From positions 9,424,001 through 9,488,000 of the forward strand of contig JANJXV010000013.1 of assembly GCA_024803745.1 (NCBI GenBank): a DNA stretch of 64,000 nt, in the 5' to 3' direction. The stretch comes from Megascapheus bottae. Lineage: Eukaryota; Chordata; Mammalia; Rodentia; Geomyidae. The position numbers and the translations under genes were made by a program. The notes under the pieces are model-generated. The model was not told where the DNA came from. It did not search any database and was given only the letters and a program-made list of their open reading frames with translations. Of the stretch, positions 1 to 11,514 are shown piece after piece; the first letter of the stretch is position 1, and the number at the start of each line of letters is the position of its first letter.

Positions 1-1163
1 GTGGAGCAAAAAGATTTCCCAGGGAGCCTGGCTTCCTGTGACTGAGCAATCCTCCAGGGAGAGAAGAGAAGAGGCATCTGCTTGGTCTGAGCAGAGTCAA
101 AGCCCAGTGCAGCAAGCTCTATTGGAGATAGTTACCTCCAGCAGCTTTTGCTGCTCCCTAGCAGAAGGGGAACCTCCTGGTTCATAAAAACAAAGGATAG
201 GTCCTTCCCTAACTGTCAAGCTGAATCCATGTTGAGAGTCAATAGCAAATAGCTAAGCAAACAGCTGGTAGAATGACTGGGAGAAATTACATTTCACGCT
301 GGTCCAAAAAGACGGCTGGCAGAAGGATGAAGGAGAAAGGACCACATAGGCCTGCTGCATTCTCTGCTCCTGCCATGCCTCTGTTTACTGAGAACCCCAG
401 GGAGGAGCCTGGTCCTATTCCTACTCCCTAGAGCTGTGGTGAGATGCTGCTTTAACCCCCACAAGTACATCTATAGTCCAACCTGCTGGGTGCCATGTGT
501 TCAGGGTCTCCCAACCCCTGATTCACTTCTGTTCTGTGCAACATCAGATACTTAATTAATTTCATAGGGACTGCCAGATTAATAACCCTCAGGCTCCTGT
601 CAGATGAAGGGGAGGCCAGAGCAGACGGTGGCTAGACCTCTGCTCCAGCTTGATCTCAGGCCTGCTTAAGGAGGCTGGAGCTCAATCTATGGTCAGGCTG
701 AATTTGAGGAACAGCCTACCCTCTTGTCTGGGTTGGGGGCTAGCTGGTAGGTCTCTAGTCCAAACCAGCCCTGATGTGTTTCCCTCTGGTAGGCCAAAGT
801 TTGAGCATTGCAGAGCTGCAAACAGCAGTCTTCCTGTCACCGAATGATCCACAAACATGCCCAAGACACAGCCGACTGACAAAGAAGAAGCTCCTGGTCT
901 CTATAAGGAGGTAGACTTGCAAAATGAAGATAGGCACCATGGATGTTACACAAATGGAAAGAGTAGGGTGGCAGGGGTGGTTCCCTCTCCCTGGGTGCAT
1001 CAAGTAGCAGTCATAACAACCCACGGAGCCCTTGTGGGCAGCCAGGTACTTCTCTAGAGCACTTCAGACATGGCTTGTAATAGTCAGCTCTCCCATAAAC
1101 AGTGTGTTTGGGCGTGCCAAAGACCATGTCCAGAGTTTCTCCCCCCACCCCCCAGTCTTTTAT

Positions 1164-1173
1164 GAGAGAGAGA

Positions 1174-1249
<76 letters not shown>
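1164..1249. repeat. (GA)n microsatellite
   Basis: About 86 bases of GA/AG dinucleotide with two AAAG interruptions near the start. It sits at the 3' tail end of a minus-strand family A SINE, which suggests it grew from the SINE tail. Long purine mirror tracts like this can form triplex DNA. Confidence 0.97.
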
Positions 1250-1254
<5 letters not shown>

Positions 1255-1257
1255 GAA

Positions 1258-1470
1258 ATGTACTAGGGGCCTGGGCACTGTCTTAGCTTTTTTTCACGCA
1301 ATACTAGCACTCTGCCACTTGAGCCTCAGCTCCACTTCCACATTTTGTTGCCGATTAATTGAAGAATCTCTCACAGACTTTTGTGCCTAGGATGGCCCTG
1401 AACTGTGATCCTCAGAGCTCAGCCTCCTGAGTAGCTAGGGTTACAGGTGTCTGCCACCAGTGCCTGGCTC
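1258..1470 (-). mobile_element. SINE family A (7SL/B1-like head, tRNA-like tail)
   Basis: Read on the minus strand it has the 7SL-like ccagtgcctggc end, tagctaggattacag-type box and the gggcctgggcactgt tail region seen in all family A copies here. Moderately diverged. Confidence 0.85.
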
Positions 1471-1974
1471 ACGCACAGGTCTGATGATTTACTAATAAGA
1501 GTCATAAGGCTCCACAGATGGTCATACTCATAGCTCTGATTTACTTATGATGAAAAGGTATAAAGCAAAATCAAAAGGCTCATGGGATAAAGTCTGGGGC
1601 TTCCAGCCAATGTCCAAGGTTCCAGAGTCCTCTCTCAATGGCATCACACAGGACAGATGAATGGCACACCCCAGGAGCAGGTTATGGAATGCCTGAAAGA
1701 TTGCCACTCTTGAAATGCCTTAGGACCCAGTACCAAAGGTTTTTATTAGGGGCTAGTTACATGGGAACCTCCTGCCAAATTCCAGACTCCCCTGAAGAAA
1801 GCAGATTCTAGCCATTAACCGTACTGTGAGCACAGACAGTTTAGGCCCAGTGAATCAGCCACTCATATGTAGTCAGAGCTTCTGAAACCCAGCTTCCCTG
1901 ATCCTAGCTAATGACCGGATTTATCAGAGCCTTTCACAGCCAGGATGGGACCCTAAGTCTTTTCTATTAGCATC

Positions 1975-2075
1975 CCCACTTTAGAGATGAAGGATCTGAA
2001 TCGCAGAAAAGTTAAATAACTTGCCCAAGTCCCACAGGAAACAAATAGCAGATCTGCCTATAACACCCAGGCCAG
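1975..2075 (-). mobile_element. MIR fragment
   Basis: The MIR core in reverse: cacttta-gagatga-gga, then gttaaataacttgcccaag and the cacag motif. Ancient mammalian SINE. Confidence 0.65.
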
Positions 2076-2675
2076 CTGGGTTCAGGGCCTTGGGGTGTAA
2101 CCACCGTCCACTGCCTTTGTCCTGAGGATTGACCGGCATCGATGGATAGGTATTTGTAGGGGAGAGTGGAATTCTGAGCTGAGGGATAGTTGCACAGAGA
2201 AATGGCAAATAGTCGGGTGTAGCAGGCACACAGGCAGTCTTGTGAGGATGACAAGAAAAGAGGCAAGCAGCAGAGGGACTCATACTGCAAGGAAAGGAGG
2301 CTGTGCTTTTTCTGGGAGGTACTGGGTGCGGATGGCAGTGGTGGATAAGGAGCTGCAAACAGCTTTATGGTGTTGGTCTTCCAGTGAATTTCTGTGGCCT
2401 GGAAGAGACTTGGGGTTTTTGTTGTTGTTGTTGTTGTTTGGGGGTTTTGGGCATTTTTTTTCTTCTTCATTTGTTCAAATGCTTACTGTATAAGGATCTC
2501 TCTGTGTGGTCTTGGCTAAGTCATTGAACTCCCTGCCACCCCCTCAAGAAAAGCACCTTGAGATCTCAGCTACAGAATGCAGGATGTGTCTTGTCCCACT
2601 GTGTGGCTGTGAAAATCAGATGCAATGGTGGTTGTCCCAGGGCTTTGTGGGCAGAAAGGTGCTCAGGACACTTTG

Positions 2676-2850
2676 TCCTAGTGGTGACACATACCTGTCA
2701 TCCCAGCTACTCAGGAGGTATCCATTTTTGGATTAAGGTTCGAGGTCAGCCTGGGGAAAAGCACTTTAGCTTATCCAGGAAATAAACTAAAAGGAAAAGG
2801 AGGTGTGGCATTAGTGGTGAAACACTTTCCTGCAAGCACAAGGCCTAGGA
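2676..2850 (+). mobile_element. Degraded B1/7SL-like SINE
   Basis: Contains the 7SL-like cccagctactcaggagg and a gaggtcagcctgg motif, with a degraded tail. Older than the family A copies. Confidence 0.55.
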
Positions 2851-3139
2851 GAACAGCTTACTATGAGGAGGCAGGCTATCTAGCCAGACAGTCTGAAAGC
2901 CCTGCTGGGACTGCCCTCCTCCCCCAGAGCTAGCCATTCTGCCCTTGGGAGGTGAGCTGAGCCTACCCTGGGTCACACAGATGGACCCCAAAGCCCCTGC
3001 TTCAGGCTGCTCTAGTGTTAACCCATGTCCAAGGGGATCCAGTTACTTCTGGGTCTAAAAGTGCCAGGAATGGCAGGGCAGTTGGCCAGTTTCTCCTCCA
3101 AGAACTCAGTGACTTCTTTGCTAAAGGCTGTTAGGGCTT

Positions 3140-3262
3140 TTGAGTCCAAGACATGTGACTTGAGTCCCACCTATGACTTTATTTACTATATGGCCCCTGG
3201 CAAGCATTGAATCTGTCTGGCCTCAGTTTCCATGTCTATGAAATGAAGTAATAACATCCAGC
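3140..3262 (+). mobile_element. MIR fragment
   Basis: Shows the sense MIR core: cctcagtttccatgtctatg followed by aaatgaagtaataaca. Confidence 0.6.
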
Positions 3263-4073
3263 AATAGGGAAACCGAATCAAGTCTCCATACTTGAGCTAC
3301 CAGCTAGTAAACAGAGGCCATGTAGAGTCATGACTCCATGTGATTTCAGCAGATCAAGACCTTAGGGTGTTCGGTCCCCAGACCTGGATACCCAGAATCT
3401 TAGTAGATAGAAGGTTTAGTGGTGATTCTTGAGTGAGAACACTGAGCCTTCTATCTTTCTTTCCTTTGCAAATTTTAATAGTTAAGATAAAAGTCCCTTG
3501 ATGGAGGCCCATGAAAATCCCCATCATTATTAAGTTTGGTCTTCATTCTTCTTGTCTTTGTTCTCTGAATATACTTGTTTACTTTCAATGTGTGTAAGGT
3601 ATCGGCTTGCTTCTCTGGGAGCACAATCCAGGCTGCTGCTACCAGCCAGACTCCCAGGTAGTCTAAATTCATGCAGCCAATGTCGACCCTAGGAAAGCAA
3701 AGAACTTCTCCCTGACCCCTTTGGAAGGCACATATGGAGCTTGCACACACTGAGTGGATGTGGGCTGTAGAGACACTCAAAATCATTCCCAAAATGCAAG
3801 GAATGGAGGAAATTGTTAATAACCACCACCTGCAATTAAGCCTTGACGGTAGGCTGGCTATCTGCCAGGCAAGCTTCCTTTTATGTACCTCAAACTCAGC
3901 AGTATTCAGCACAGATCTATTATTTGTGCCTATTTCTTTGAACGAGGCATAAAGCAGTGGACAAGACAAATAAGGCTTCAGCTCCATGGAACTTGATTCT
4001 TTAGAAAGAAACAGTAAGCAGATGACTGTATCTATAGTTCCATCATCACTCCTGACTCCTTGCACTTGACATT

Positions 4074-4119
<46 letters not shown>
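4074..4119. repeat. (GT)n microsatellite
   Basis: About 23 uninterrupted GT units. Confidence 0.97.
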
Positions 4120-4122
<3 letters not shown>

Positions 4123-4710
4123 TGAAGCAATTCAGGGGGCCATCGAGGGTTTAAGATCCATGCAGGCATTTGCATGATGATGATTCAAGCTGATAAAAGC
4201 AAAGGCTTAGCTTGTTTGAGAAAGCCAGGAGGCCAGTGTATCTGTGTCTCAGAAAAATAGGATTGGAGAACTGGTGGGGAGCCAGATCTTACACTATCTT
4301 GTGGGCCCCAAAGAGGGCAGAGAAGTCATATGATCCAAATTATACTCCGGTTCTGTGAGGAGAGCCATTACCCACTCAGTGGATGCTTAGAGTGAGTGAC
4401 TCACAATGAGGGCCAGATAACTAGTAGATCTGACATCTGAACCTAGCTCTATCTGCTCCCAGACTCTGGGCCTCCCACTGGGCCACCAAGCCTCCATCAG
4501 CAAGGCTGGCTGCTGGAGGAGGTAGAAATAAAGTCACTCTAAGTGATATCACACCCTGCAGTTTGGCCCAGGCATTATAGAAGCATCAGGGCCCTGAACT
4601 CCATCAGAACATCTGTAGCCCAGACTAGCAAAGTCAGGTGGTAGGTTTAGGAATGGGGACACCACCAATGAGCAGTACTCAGTGGCAAAGGATGGTCACC
4701 CTGTGCTCTC

Positions 4711-4938
4711 GCTGCCCCTGGGATTTTTTTTTTGTGGGTCATGGGGATTAAACTCTGGGCCTGGGTGCTGTCCCTGAGTTCTTCAGCTCAAGGCTACCAC
4801 CCTACCCTTGACCCACAGCCCCATTTCCTGTTTTTCTTGTGGTTTATTGGAGTCACATTCTTTAGTGCCCTCAGATCTCAGCCTCCAGAGTAGCTAGGAT
4901 TATAGGCATGAGCCACCGTGGCCAGCTGCCCCTGGGAT
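4711..4938 (-). mobile_element. SINE family A with 14-bp target-site duplication
   Basis: Minus-strand copy (4725-4924) with poly(T), the gggcctgggtgctgtccctg tail block and the tagctaggattataggc head block. It is flanked by perfect copies of gctgcccctgggat at 4711-4724 and 4925-4938, which fixes its ends and shows L1-type retroposition. Confidence 0.93.
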
Positions 4939-5264
4939 CTTAATCAGCTATGAGGTCCTACTTACAGTGGCCCTCAGTTTAATTTTTGAGGCATGCAAAG
5001 GACCCAGGGAAGTAGATTCAGAAAATCCCAGGTTCCAGAGCCATCTCTGCTGCCCAAAGGAACCTTGGGAAAGTTCCTTTTCTGGGCCATGCTTCATCAG
5101 CCTACAAAGTAGAGATGGCAGTATAGATTCTGTAGTGTTTTCGTGGGGAGTAGGACTTAAATTGCTGGCAGAGCTTCTAGAACAGTGAATGATTTATGGT
5201 AAATATAAGGAAGAAAGCAGCTACCATTTAGCATTAACACTTCTGTAATATTTGTATAATCCTT

Positions 5265-5530
5265 AAAAAATATCTAATATCATCCTAGTTGATCCTTACA
5301 GTAACCTGCAAGCTTGGTAATATAATCTCCATTTTGTAGGAAGGAAGGAAAGGAGGAGGGAAAAAAGGGAGGAGGAAAGGTAGGGAGGGAGGGAGGAAGG
5401 GAGGGAGGAAGGAAGGAAGGAAGGAAGGAAGGAAGGAAGGAAGGAAGGAAGGAAGGAAGAAAAAGAAAAGAAAAAAGGTTAAAGTTCTTAGCCAAAGTCA
5501 CACAACAAAGTAGCAAAAAAAGGACACAAT
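5265..5530 (-). mobile_element. MIR split by a GGAA microsatellite
   Basis: The left part (gatccttacagtaacctgc) and the right part (gttcttagccaaagtcacac) are the two halves of a minus-strand MIR. The region that should read as the gaggaaactgagg core has been replaced by an expanded GGAA tract. Confidence 0.6.
5338..5475. repeat. (GGAA)n microsatellite
   Basis: Imperfect at its start (GGAGGAGG, GGGA units), then about 11 regular GGAA units, ending in AAAAG units. Purine-only strand. Confidence 0.96.
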
Positions 5531-6109
5531 ATACTATTCTCAAAACCTTAGAGACAGAAGGATAGTCTCAGCAAGGCTGGACACAGAGTTGACTGCCTGT
5601 AGTCGTTCCTTCCCTCTAGTGTGTGCTTATCACATATGGGTCACTACAGGACCTTCTGGACCTAGCAGAAGACAGGGTCCCCAACAGTCCACCGGGAATA
5701 GTGGCCCAGCTGAAACCTCACACAGAAGTGTGATCATCTTCATTGTGGGTTATCAGCTGAAGTCAGGGAGGAAACAGAGAATGGCCCCTTGTGCCTTCCA
5801 CGGGCTCCTCTTCTTGCTACTTCGTGGTCACCTGGGTTTCCACACAGATGGAAGACCCAGGAACTCTAAGCAGGGTCAGTATCCACTCGGTGCCTGGGGC
5901 AGGCGAGACCTCAGCAGTGCACAGGTCTCCAGGCAGTTCACCTTCTCACATGGGTGTGAGAACCATTGTTTTAGAATACAATAGCCACAAATGCCTGGCA
6001 CCTTTGTGTCTCCAGACAAGCCAAATGGAGGTCTCTATCTTCTGCTTCTGCAGATGTGAACAGAGTCAAGCAGAAAAATCTGAGCTCAAATTGCCTCTTT
6101 GACTTTGTT

Positions 6110-6285
6110 CACTGGTGATCTTGGAAGTTTCATGACAGCTCCATAGCTAAGTCCCCTCATTTGTAGAATGGGGATACCATTGCTTTCCTCACATATCCTG
6201 CTTGGAAGCTTTGAGAGAATGGCTGTAAAATGTCTAGCTCACTGCTAGGCACAGGGTCAGTCCTCAGTGAGTGCTGTGACCGCTG
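6110..6285 (+). mobile_element. MIR fragment just upstream of an exon
   Basis: Sense MIR: cctcatttgtagaatgggga, then the tctagctcactgctaggcac block. It ends about 220 bases before the exon at 6504. Confidence 0.65.
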
Positions 6286-6503
6286 CCACACATCTGGGTT
6301 GGTAGAGAGAATGCTCCTTCTGGATGCTCTGTGCCAGGCAGAATCCCTTGCACATGTGGCTTGCACACTGACGCATCGCCTGGAAATCCTGCCCTGCTGG
6401 TCTCATGCACAGCTGCACCAAACAGCCACATTGTGTGTTTCTCTACTACCCCCTTCACCGATGCATGACTCATGGCTTCATTCATGTCTCCATGTGTGTG
6501 TAG

Positions 6504-6602
6504 AAACCTAGGCAAGCAGCCATTCCTAGGGACATTGCAGGACAACCTCATTGAGATGGACATTCTCAGCGCCTCCCGCCATGATGGGGCTTACGGTGAC
6601 GG
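6504..6602 (+). CDS. TENM4: TENM4 exon: cytoplasmic domain segment (99 bp)
   Basis: Encodes part of the N-terminal cytoplasmic domain of teneurin-4, a type II single-pass membrane protein used in cell adhesion and neuronal and oligodendrocyte development. The exon starts with the third base of a split codon. It then reads 32 codons including [21 protein letters not shown] and [12 protein letters not shown], and ends with two bases of a Gly codon completed by the next exon. The acceptor is a rather pyrimidine-poor tgtgtgtag and the donor is GG|GTAGGT. The peptide and its direct continuation into HFLFKPGG in the next exon are what I know of teneurin-4. The exon is too short for an ORF scan and was found by reading the frame. 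Its length is a multiple of three with equal phase at both ends, so it can be skipped without a frameshift. Confidence 0.9.
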
Positions 6603-7791
6603 GTAGGTGACATCCCCATGCTCCTTCTGTGTATGTGTGTATGTGTGTATATATGCTCTCGTTCTGGTTCCTGCACTTGCATGTAGTTCCTGAAGCCATT
6701 ACCTGGAGTCTCCTGGGGAAAGTGATTCTCAATTGCATGCCCATTCCCAAATCCATACTCCACTTGCAGTCATTTGTCTTTGGAATGCCCCTGACTCCCA
6801 GCATATTGACAGCCATCTTGTTAATATGCAGGCCCCTGCCCCCAGCATCTCATTGGCTGCTTTCACCATTCTGAAACCATTTCATGTAGCAATTCTTTTT
6901 AAATGGAGGCAGAGGCCCATGTCGCATTTATTCTATGGCCTGAGACATCTTGTACTCCAACAAGGGTGAGTTTGCCCTAAGACATCAAGGAGGGTACATT
7001 CCATGTCCCAGGCTGTGTGCAAGTCCCACCATGGCCATGGTTAAAGCCAAGCTGTGCAGGATTGTCTGACACCTGATTTGGCCACAACCATGTGCTTTGA
7101 TCATGCTCCGCTTCCCTCAAGACTGCGGCCAGGCTGTTGGATGCAGTTGTCCCTCAGGCTTCCCACACAGCTTTCACCTGGGCCTCCAAAGGCAATAGTC
7201 TGCCTTCTGATCAGGTTTGGAAAGGTTTTTGTAATAGCCACTAGGAGCTCAGAAATGGGCAGAACTTAGTGGTACACAATGTCCTTTAAAAAAGAAACTA
7301 GTCCAGACTTTAACCAAGGCACACTGGTAATAGAGGTATTAGAGGGAGGGGTGGGGGGGGGGAAGATCTCAGTGGTCCCCAGGAGACAAACAGGACTTCA
7401 GATACTTTCCAGGGTACTGTAATCACCTCAGGACCAAGACATGCCCCCACTAACCCTATCCATGCCAGGAAAAGGGCCTCCATGCCAGCCTCAGTTGAGT
7501 GGGTACCACCTTCTGGATTGGGTGGGTCTTCCCCACAGGCAGGGAAGGGCAAGGCAGGGCAGTCCCCTTGTGCTCCGTGGAAACATGTCTTCGTATACCC
7601 TGTTTTGTGATCTAGCTCGTGCCTCTCCTATTCTTGTCCCTGCCATCTTCTCTGTGGTGACTGTCCTTCTTTCTCTTTCTCTCCAGGCTCCTCTGCATGC
7701 TTCTCCTCCTCCTGCCTTTGTCCTGCAGGTTGGTCCTGGAACCTGGTCAGCTAGCAGGCCCTGACCCCTTCCCACCTCTCTCCATCCACAG
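6603..7791 (+). other. TENM4: TENM4 intron (1.2 kb)
   Basis: Short intron between the last two cytoplasmic exons. It contains a short (TG) run near 6630-6650, a G-rich run at 7344-7362, and otherwise looks like unique sequence without recognisable SINEs. Its 3' end is very pyrimidine-rich and carries three possible splice acceptors (see the finding on 7687-7791). Confidence 0.85.
7344..7362. repeat. G-rich run
   Basis: GGGAGGGG followed by an uninterrupted run of ten Gs inside the short intron. Possible G-quadruplex in the transcript. Confidence 0.7.
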
Positions 7792-8027
7792 GCACTTCCT
7801 CTTCAAGCCCGGAGGCACCTCCCCACTCTTCTGCACCACATCCCCAGGGTACCCACTGACCTCCAGCACCGTGTATTCCCCACCACCCAGGCCCTTGCCC
7901 CGCAGCACCTTCTCCAGGCCAGCTTTGAACCTCAAGAAGCCCTCCAAGTACTGCAACTGGAAGTGTGCAGCCCTGAGCGCCATCGTCATCTCTGCCACAC
8001 TGGTCATCCTGCTCGCGTACTTCGTGG
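7792..8027 (+). CDS. TENM4: TENM4 exon: proline-rich cytoplasmic tail and transmembrane helix
   Basis: The 236-bp exon begins with one base completing a Gly codon, then reads 78 codons from [14 protein letters not shown] to LLAYFV, and ends with the first base of an Ala codon. Residues about 29-38 form a proline-rich [10 protein letters not shown] stretch, which resembles an SH3-binding class II motif; teneurin cytoplasmic domains are known to bind SH3 adaptors. Residues 48-57 ([10 protein letters not shown]) are basic with a Cys, marking the inner membrane face. Residues about 58-78 are the hydrophobic helix ([12 protein letters not shown] core) that anchors this N-in, C-out protein. The acceptor follows ctctctccatccacag and the donor is GTGG|GTAAGC. 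Identity as teneurin is very secure; the paralogue (4, not 1-3) rests on the exact [20 protein letters not shown] helix followed by [15 protein letters not shown] in the next exon. Confidence 0.95.
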
Positions 8028-10164
8028 GTAAGCGCATCCTCGCCCTCGATCCCTTTGGTTCTCCTCTTGGCCCCAAATGCAGCAACCAAGGCCCCTGATG
8101 ACGTTGAAGGCTTCTCACCAGCACAGCAGTCCTGGCACACAGCGTGAACCAAGTCAGCCATGGTTGCTGGCCCAGTGGCCACCCCACACCAGCAGGGCTA
8201 GCCCTTCAGTGTCTCCCTTGCTCATTTTTCCTTAGACCAGGAGTAAACAAAAAGCCTAGCATTTGTCCTTCGGGTATTGGGTGCTTGGCTTTGGGACAGA
8301 AACACACAGTAAGACTACATCTGAGCTTGAGATTGGCAGTGTTGGTTTCATAGATTAGAGTCACTGAAGAAAATGGCAGTGAGTCTGGACAGCAAGTGAA
8401 GTCTCCTGTTGGTATCCTGTTGGGCTGTAAGGAGGAGTAAGTGATTGGGGTGCTCTGGACTTGGAGGAAACTTCAAGGAAAAAGCATGTCTGATGGGGAT
8501 GGTCTGGCAAGACAGTCTGAGAGTATGTGGGAAATAAAATCCAGTTACACTATTGTTAAAATTCAGGGACATTCTGACTGGGCAGCTGCAGGTGTCAGTG
8601 AGCTGGCCAAGGAAAACACAGATATTAATGTGTGCTGGTGGGTGATTCGTACTGATCCTAAGATGTATCCATGCTGCAAGAAACTCCTTGTGACCTGCCA
8701 CCTTGCTCCAGCAAGACAGCCTCCATTCAGCAGGCTTTGCATGCATTTGAAACATACTTTCTTACTTCTGTCTCCTCTTTTTGATCTTTCCCAGGAAAGA
8801 GATTAGCCTGAAGACATGTGTGGGCCTGGCCTGTGTAGAGCTGTGTAAATGTGTGGGCTGTGTAAATCAGCATGGTTGGAATGGCATCTGAAGAGAGCTT
8901 GGTTTTTAGCCCCTCATCCTTTCCATGCTCCAAGTTCTGTAGTTCTAAGACTGAAAGCTAGTCAGGCCAGCTTGAGAAGGTCTTAGAACCCATGCCAATG
9001 AAGTCTGTAAGCGAACAGAATTTTGTTAGTATAAGTCAGTAAATAGAAATAGAACTAACTGGCAGAGGCTGCACTATGACATTGAACCCTGTACAAGCCA
9101 AATGAAAAAGGGGCCTTGTCAAGAGAGAAAGTATGTGCTGTCTCTAGGGTTATTAATAGAGCAGGGGTCAAGAAGTAAAGAAATAGCTTGGTCAGGTGGT
9201 GATGCAAGCTATTAGATCATTTCCTGCTCGAGATTCTTGAACTTTACAGAATCAAGGAGATGACACTCCTTTGCAGAGGGAAACCCTCTAAAGCAGGGCA
9301 CCGTACATGTTTTCTCCCTCCTCTGTCAACATGACTAGTTGTTGCTGCCCAGAAAGCTGTGTTGAGAAGGATACTGACACTACTCAGAAACAATGGAAAA
9401 AGCCTCTGTGATTGATTAATGATGTCTGTCATGTACACAAGATTGGAAAACATAGTTGACTTACAAGGCTTAGCTATCTTCAGTGTGGGTCATTGGATAT
9501 AAGAAACAACCAAAGTTGGAGAAGTCAGAGCCCACCAAGCTCTATAGATGATGCATCATTGACGTAGAGCAGTTTCAGGTCACGGTTGTAGAACTGAGGA
9601 ACCATCATCTAGCATGATACTGTATCTCCTAACATAGCCCTTGCTTTTCCTTGACTGTGTTATATTTCCTAAATGAGTAGATTTCTGGATATATGCTATC
9701 ACTATTCAAAAGTCTAGTAGTGTTCTGCATGTAGACATTAATCTGTTTTCATTTTGAATCTCTGAGATGCATAGCATGTAGCCAGATTAGGAAGGAAGAG
9801 AAAATCTTTATATGGTTAAATAAACACTCTCTTACTTACTATCCCATGGGCTATATCCTCTTCTGCTTAATAAGTAAACATGGGCCATCTTCAGCTCTCT
9901 GAAGACAGGGAAGTTGTGAGCCCTCTCTCTGTGCTAAGAAGGGTGCAAATGTATCCATTGACTACTTAGCAAGAATTCAGGCCCTGACGGAGGAATTTTC
10001 CTGGATATTCTTTCATTTTTCTTCTAAGATGGATTCTCTTTGAATCCTCAGTGTTTCTGCTGAATTCTGTTTTATATTCAACAAGCCATAGGAGAAGCCT
10101 TTGAGATACTATGCTAAATGCTAGGATTGAAGATAAATTCTCTGAGGTCAGATACAACTTTATA

Positions 10165-10465
10165 TTGTAGGCTTATCCCAGCTACTCAGTAAGCATAGTC
10201 TGGATGACTTCAAGTTCATGGTCAGCACCGGCAAAAGGTACAATCAATCTCAACCAACCAGGCAGTGTGGTGGTGAACACTTGTAGTGCTACTACAGTAA
10301 AAGGTGTTGGGAGGAGGGTTGCTGGCCCAGAAGGGGCAAAAGGCAAGACCCTATCTAAAAAAAAATTACTAACGCAAAAATGGCTGGAGGTCATGCCTCA
10401 CATAGAAGAATAAATGCCTGCCTAATAGGCATGGGGCCTTGAATTCAAACCCCAAAGCATCCACT
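10165..10465 (+). mobile_element. Very degraded SINE cluster
   Basis: Contains tcccagctactcagtaagc, a ggcagtgtggtggtgaacac motif, a poly(A) and a later ggccttgaattcaaacccc tRNA-like B-box end. Probably two old SINE pieces in series. Confidence 0.45.
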
Positions 10466-11008
10466 AAACAGTAACAAAAAGAAAACCATTTTTGCCTTGA
10501 GAATAGTAATAACTAAGAAGAGTAGAAGCCTGCCAGGAGGTGAATGGAAACCAGGGACTAGCTTACATGCAGTTCATTCTGAAACACCCAGTAGCAGTCA
10601 GGAGGACTGGGGAAAGCTTATCGGGAAAGAGTTTTTACAAGGAATCGTCTAGTAGGAATTAGCCAAATAGAAGTGTTTTTCAAGCAAAGACAATTTACAG
10701 AGACTTAAGAAAGGATGATGAGGCAAAGAAATGTTCTGTGTGAAGCATGTAAGGCTTAGGGTATAGTGTGAGGCAGAGCACAAGTGTTTTGATAGATTAG
10801 GAAGGTCACCTTGGAGACCACGCTGAGCATATTATTGGATGGGTAGTGGTGGAGCCATTGAAGGGCTGTAAGCAGTGTTAGAAAATAGATTTTCATTTCA
10901 GAAAGACAAGGGTAGAGATTGGAAGGAATGGAATAGAGATATTAGGAAGGTACCGAAATAAACTAGTCCAGAAAAGCAGATGACCTCATCCAAGACAGTG
11001 GAATACGG

Positions 11009-11029
11009 TGTGTGTGTGTGTGTGTGTGT
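11009..11029. repeat. Short (GT)n
   Basis: About ten GT units. Confidence 0.9.
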
Positions 11030-11262
11030 ATGTGTTGGGGGAGAAAGTAACAGATGTAAGGTAAAGGTTTAGGAAAAAGCTGTGCCTCAAGTTAGGAATC
11101 TTTTGATCATGTATCCTCACTAAGAATAAACTCATCCTGGGATGAAACTCTCAGTGCAGAAATCTTGTGTGAGTGGCGTGTGTGCGCATGCTCAGGTGCA
11201 CAGGTGAGTGTGCATGTGCACATGTGAGTATGTGTGTTCCCCCACACACACTCATACACACT

Positions 11263-11506
11263 TGAACTCAGGGTCTGGGCTCTGTGTCTGAGCTTATGTA
11301 CTCAAGGTTGGTGCTCTACCACTTGAGCCAGAGCTCCACTTTGGCTTTTTGCTTATCAGTTGAAGACAGGAGTTTGTTGAACTGTTTTTTTGTTTGTTTG
11401 TTTGATTTTTTGGGTTTTTGCCCTTGCTGGCTTGACCCCTCAATCGTCAGATCCCAGCCTCCTGAGAAGCTAAGATTATAAAGCATGAGCCACTTGCATC
11501 AGGCTC
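11263..11506 (-). mobile_element. SINE family A with internal TTTG repeat
   Basis: Minus-strand copy: cttgaactcagggtctggg, ctctaccacttgagcc, and the 7SL-like head near 11455-11506. A TTTG tract at 11386-11410 interrupts the middle. It lies head to head with the next SINE. Confidence 0.85.
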
Positions 11507-11514
11507 TCAATCTT

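Larger units (their letters stand above)
1..6503 (+). other. TENM4: TENM4 intron (3' part), upstream of first exon in window
   Basis: I recognise no teneurin cytoplasmic-domain exon here, so this is read as the 3' end of an intron. It holds a GA microsatellite, a GT microsatellite, a GGAA microsatellite, two full-size family A SINEs on the minus strand, and several MIR fragments. Short open frames at 1981-2470, 3475-4065 and 5589-6102 show no recognisable domain, no splice context and overlap old repeats, so they are not called as genes. Confidence 0.75.

Noticed and set aside
1032..1286. Open frames rich in RE or SL
   Set aside because: They are translations of the GA microsatellite.
3475..4065. 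196-codon minus-strand open frame
   Set aside because: No domain, no splice or promoter context; part of it appears to overlap old interspersed-repeat sequence. Likely chance.
5589..6102. Overlapping plus-strand frames of 131 and 103 codons
   Set aside because: Peptides do not resemble the teneurin cytoplasmic domain, and no good splice sites frame them.
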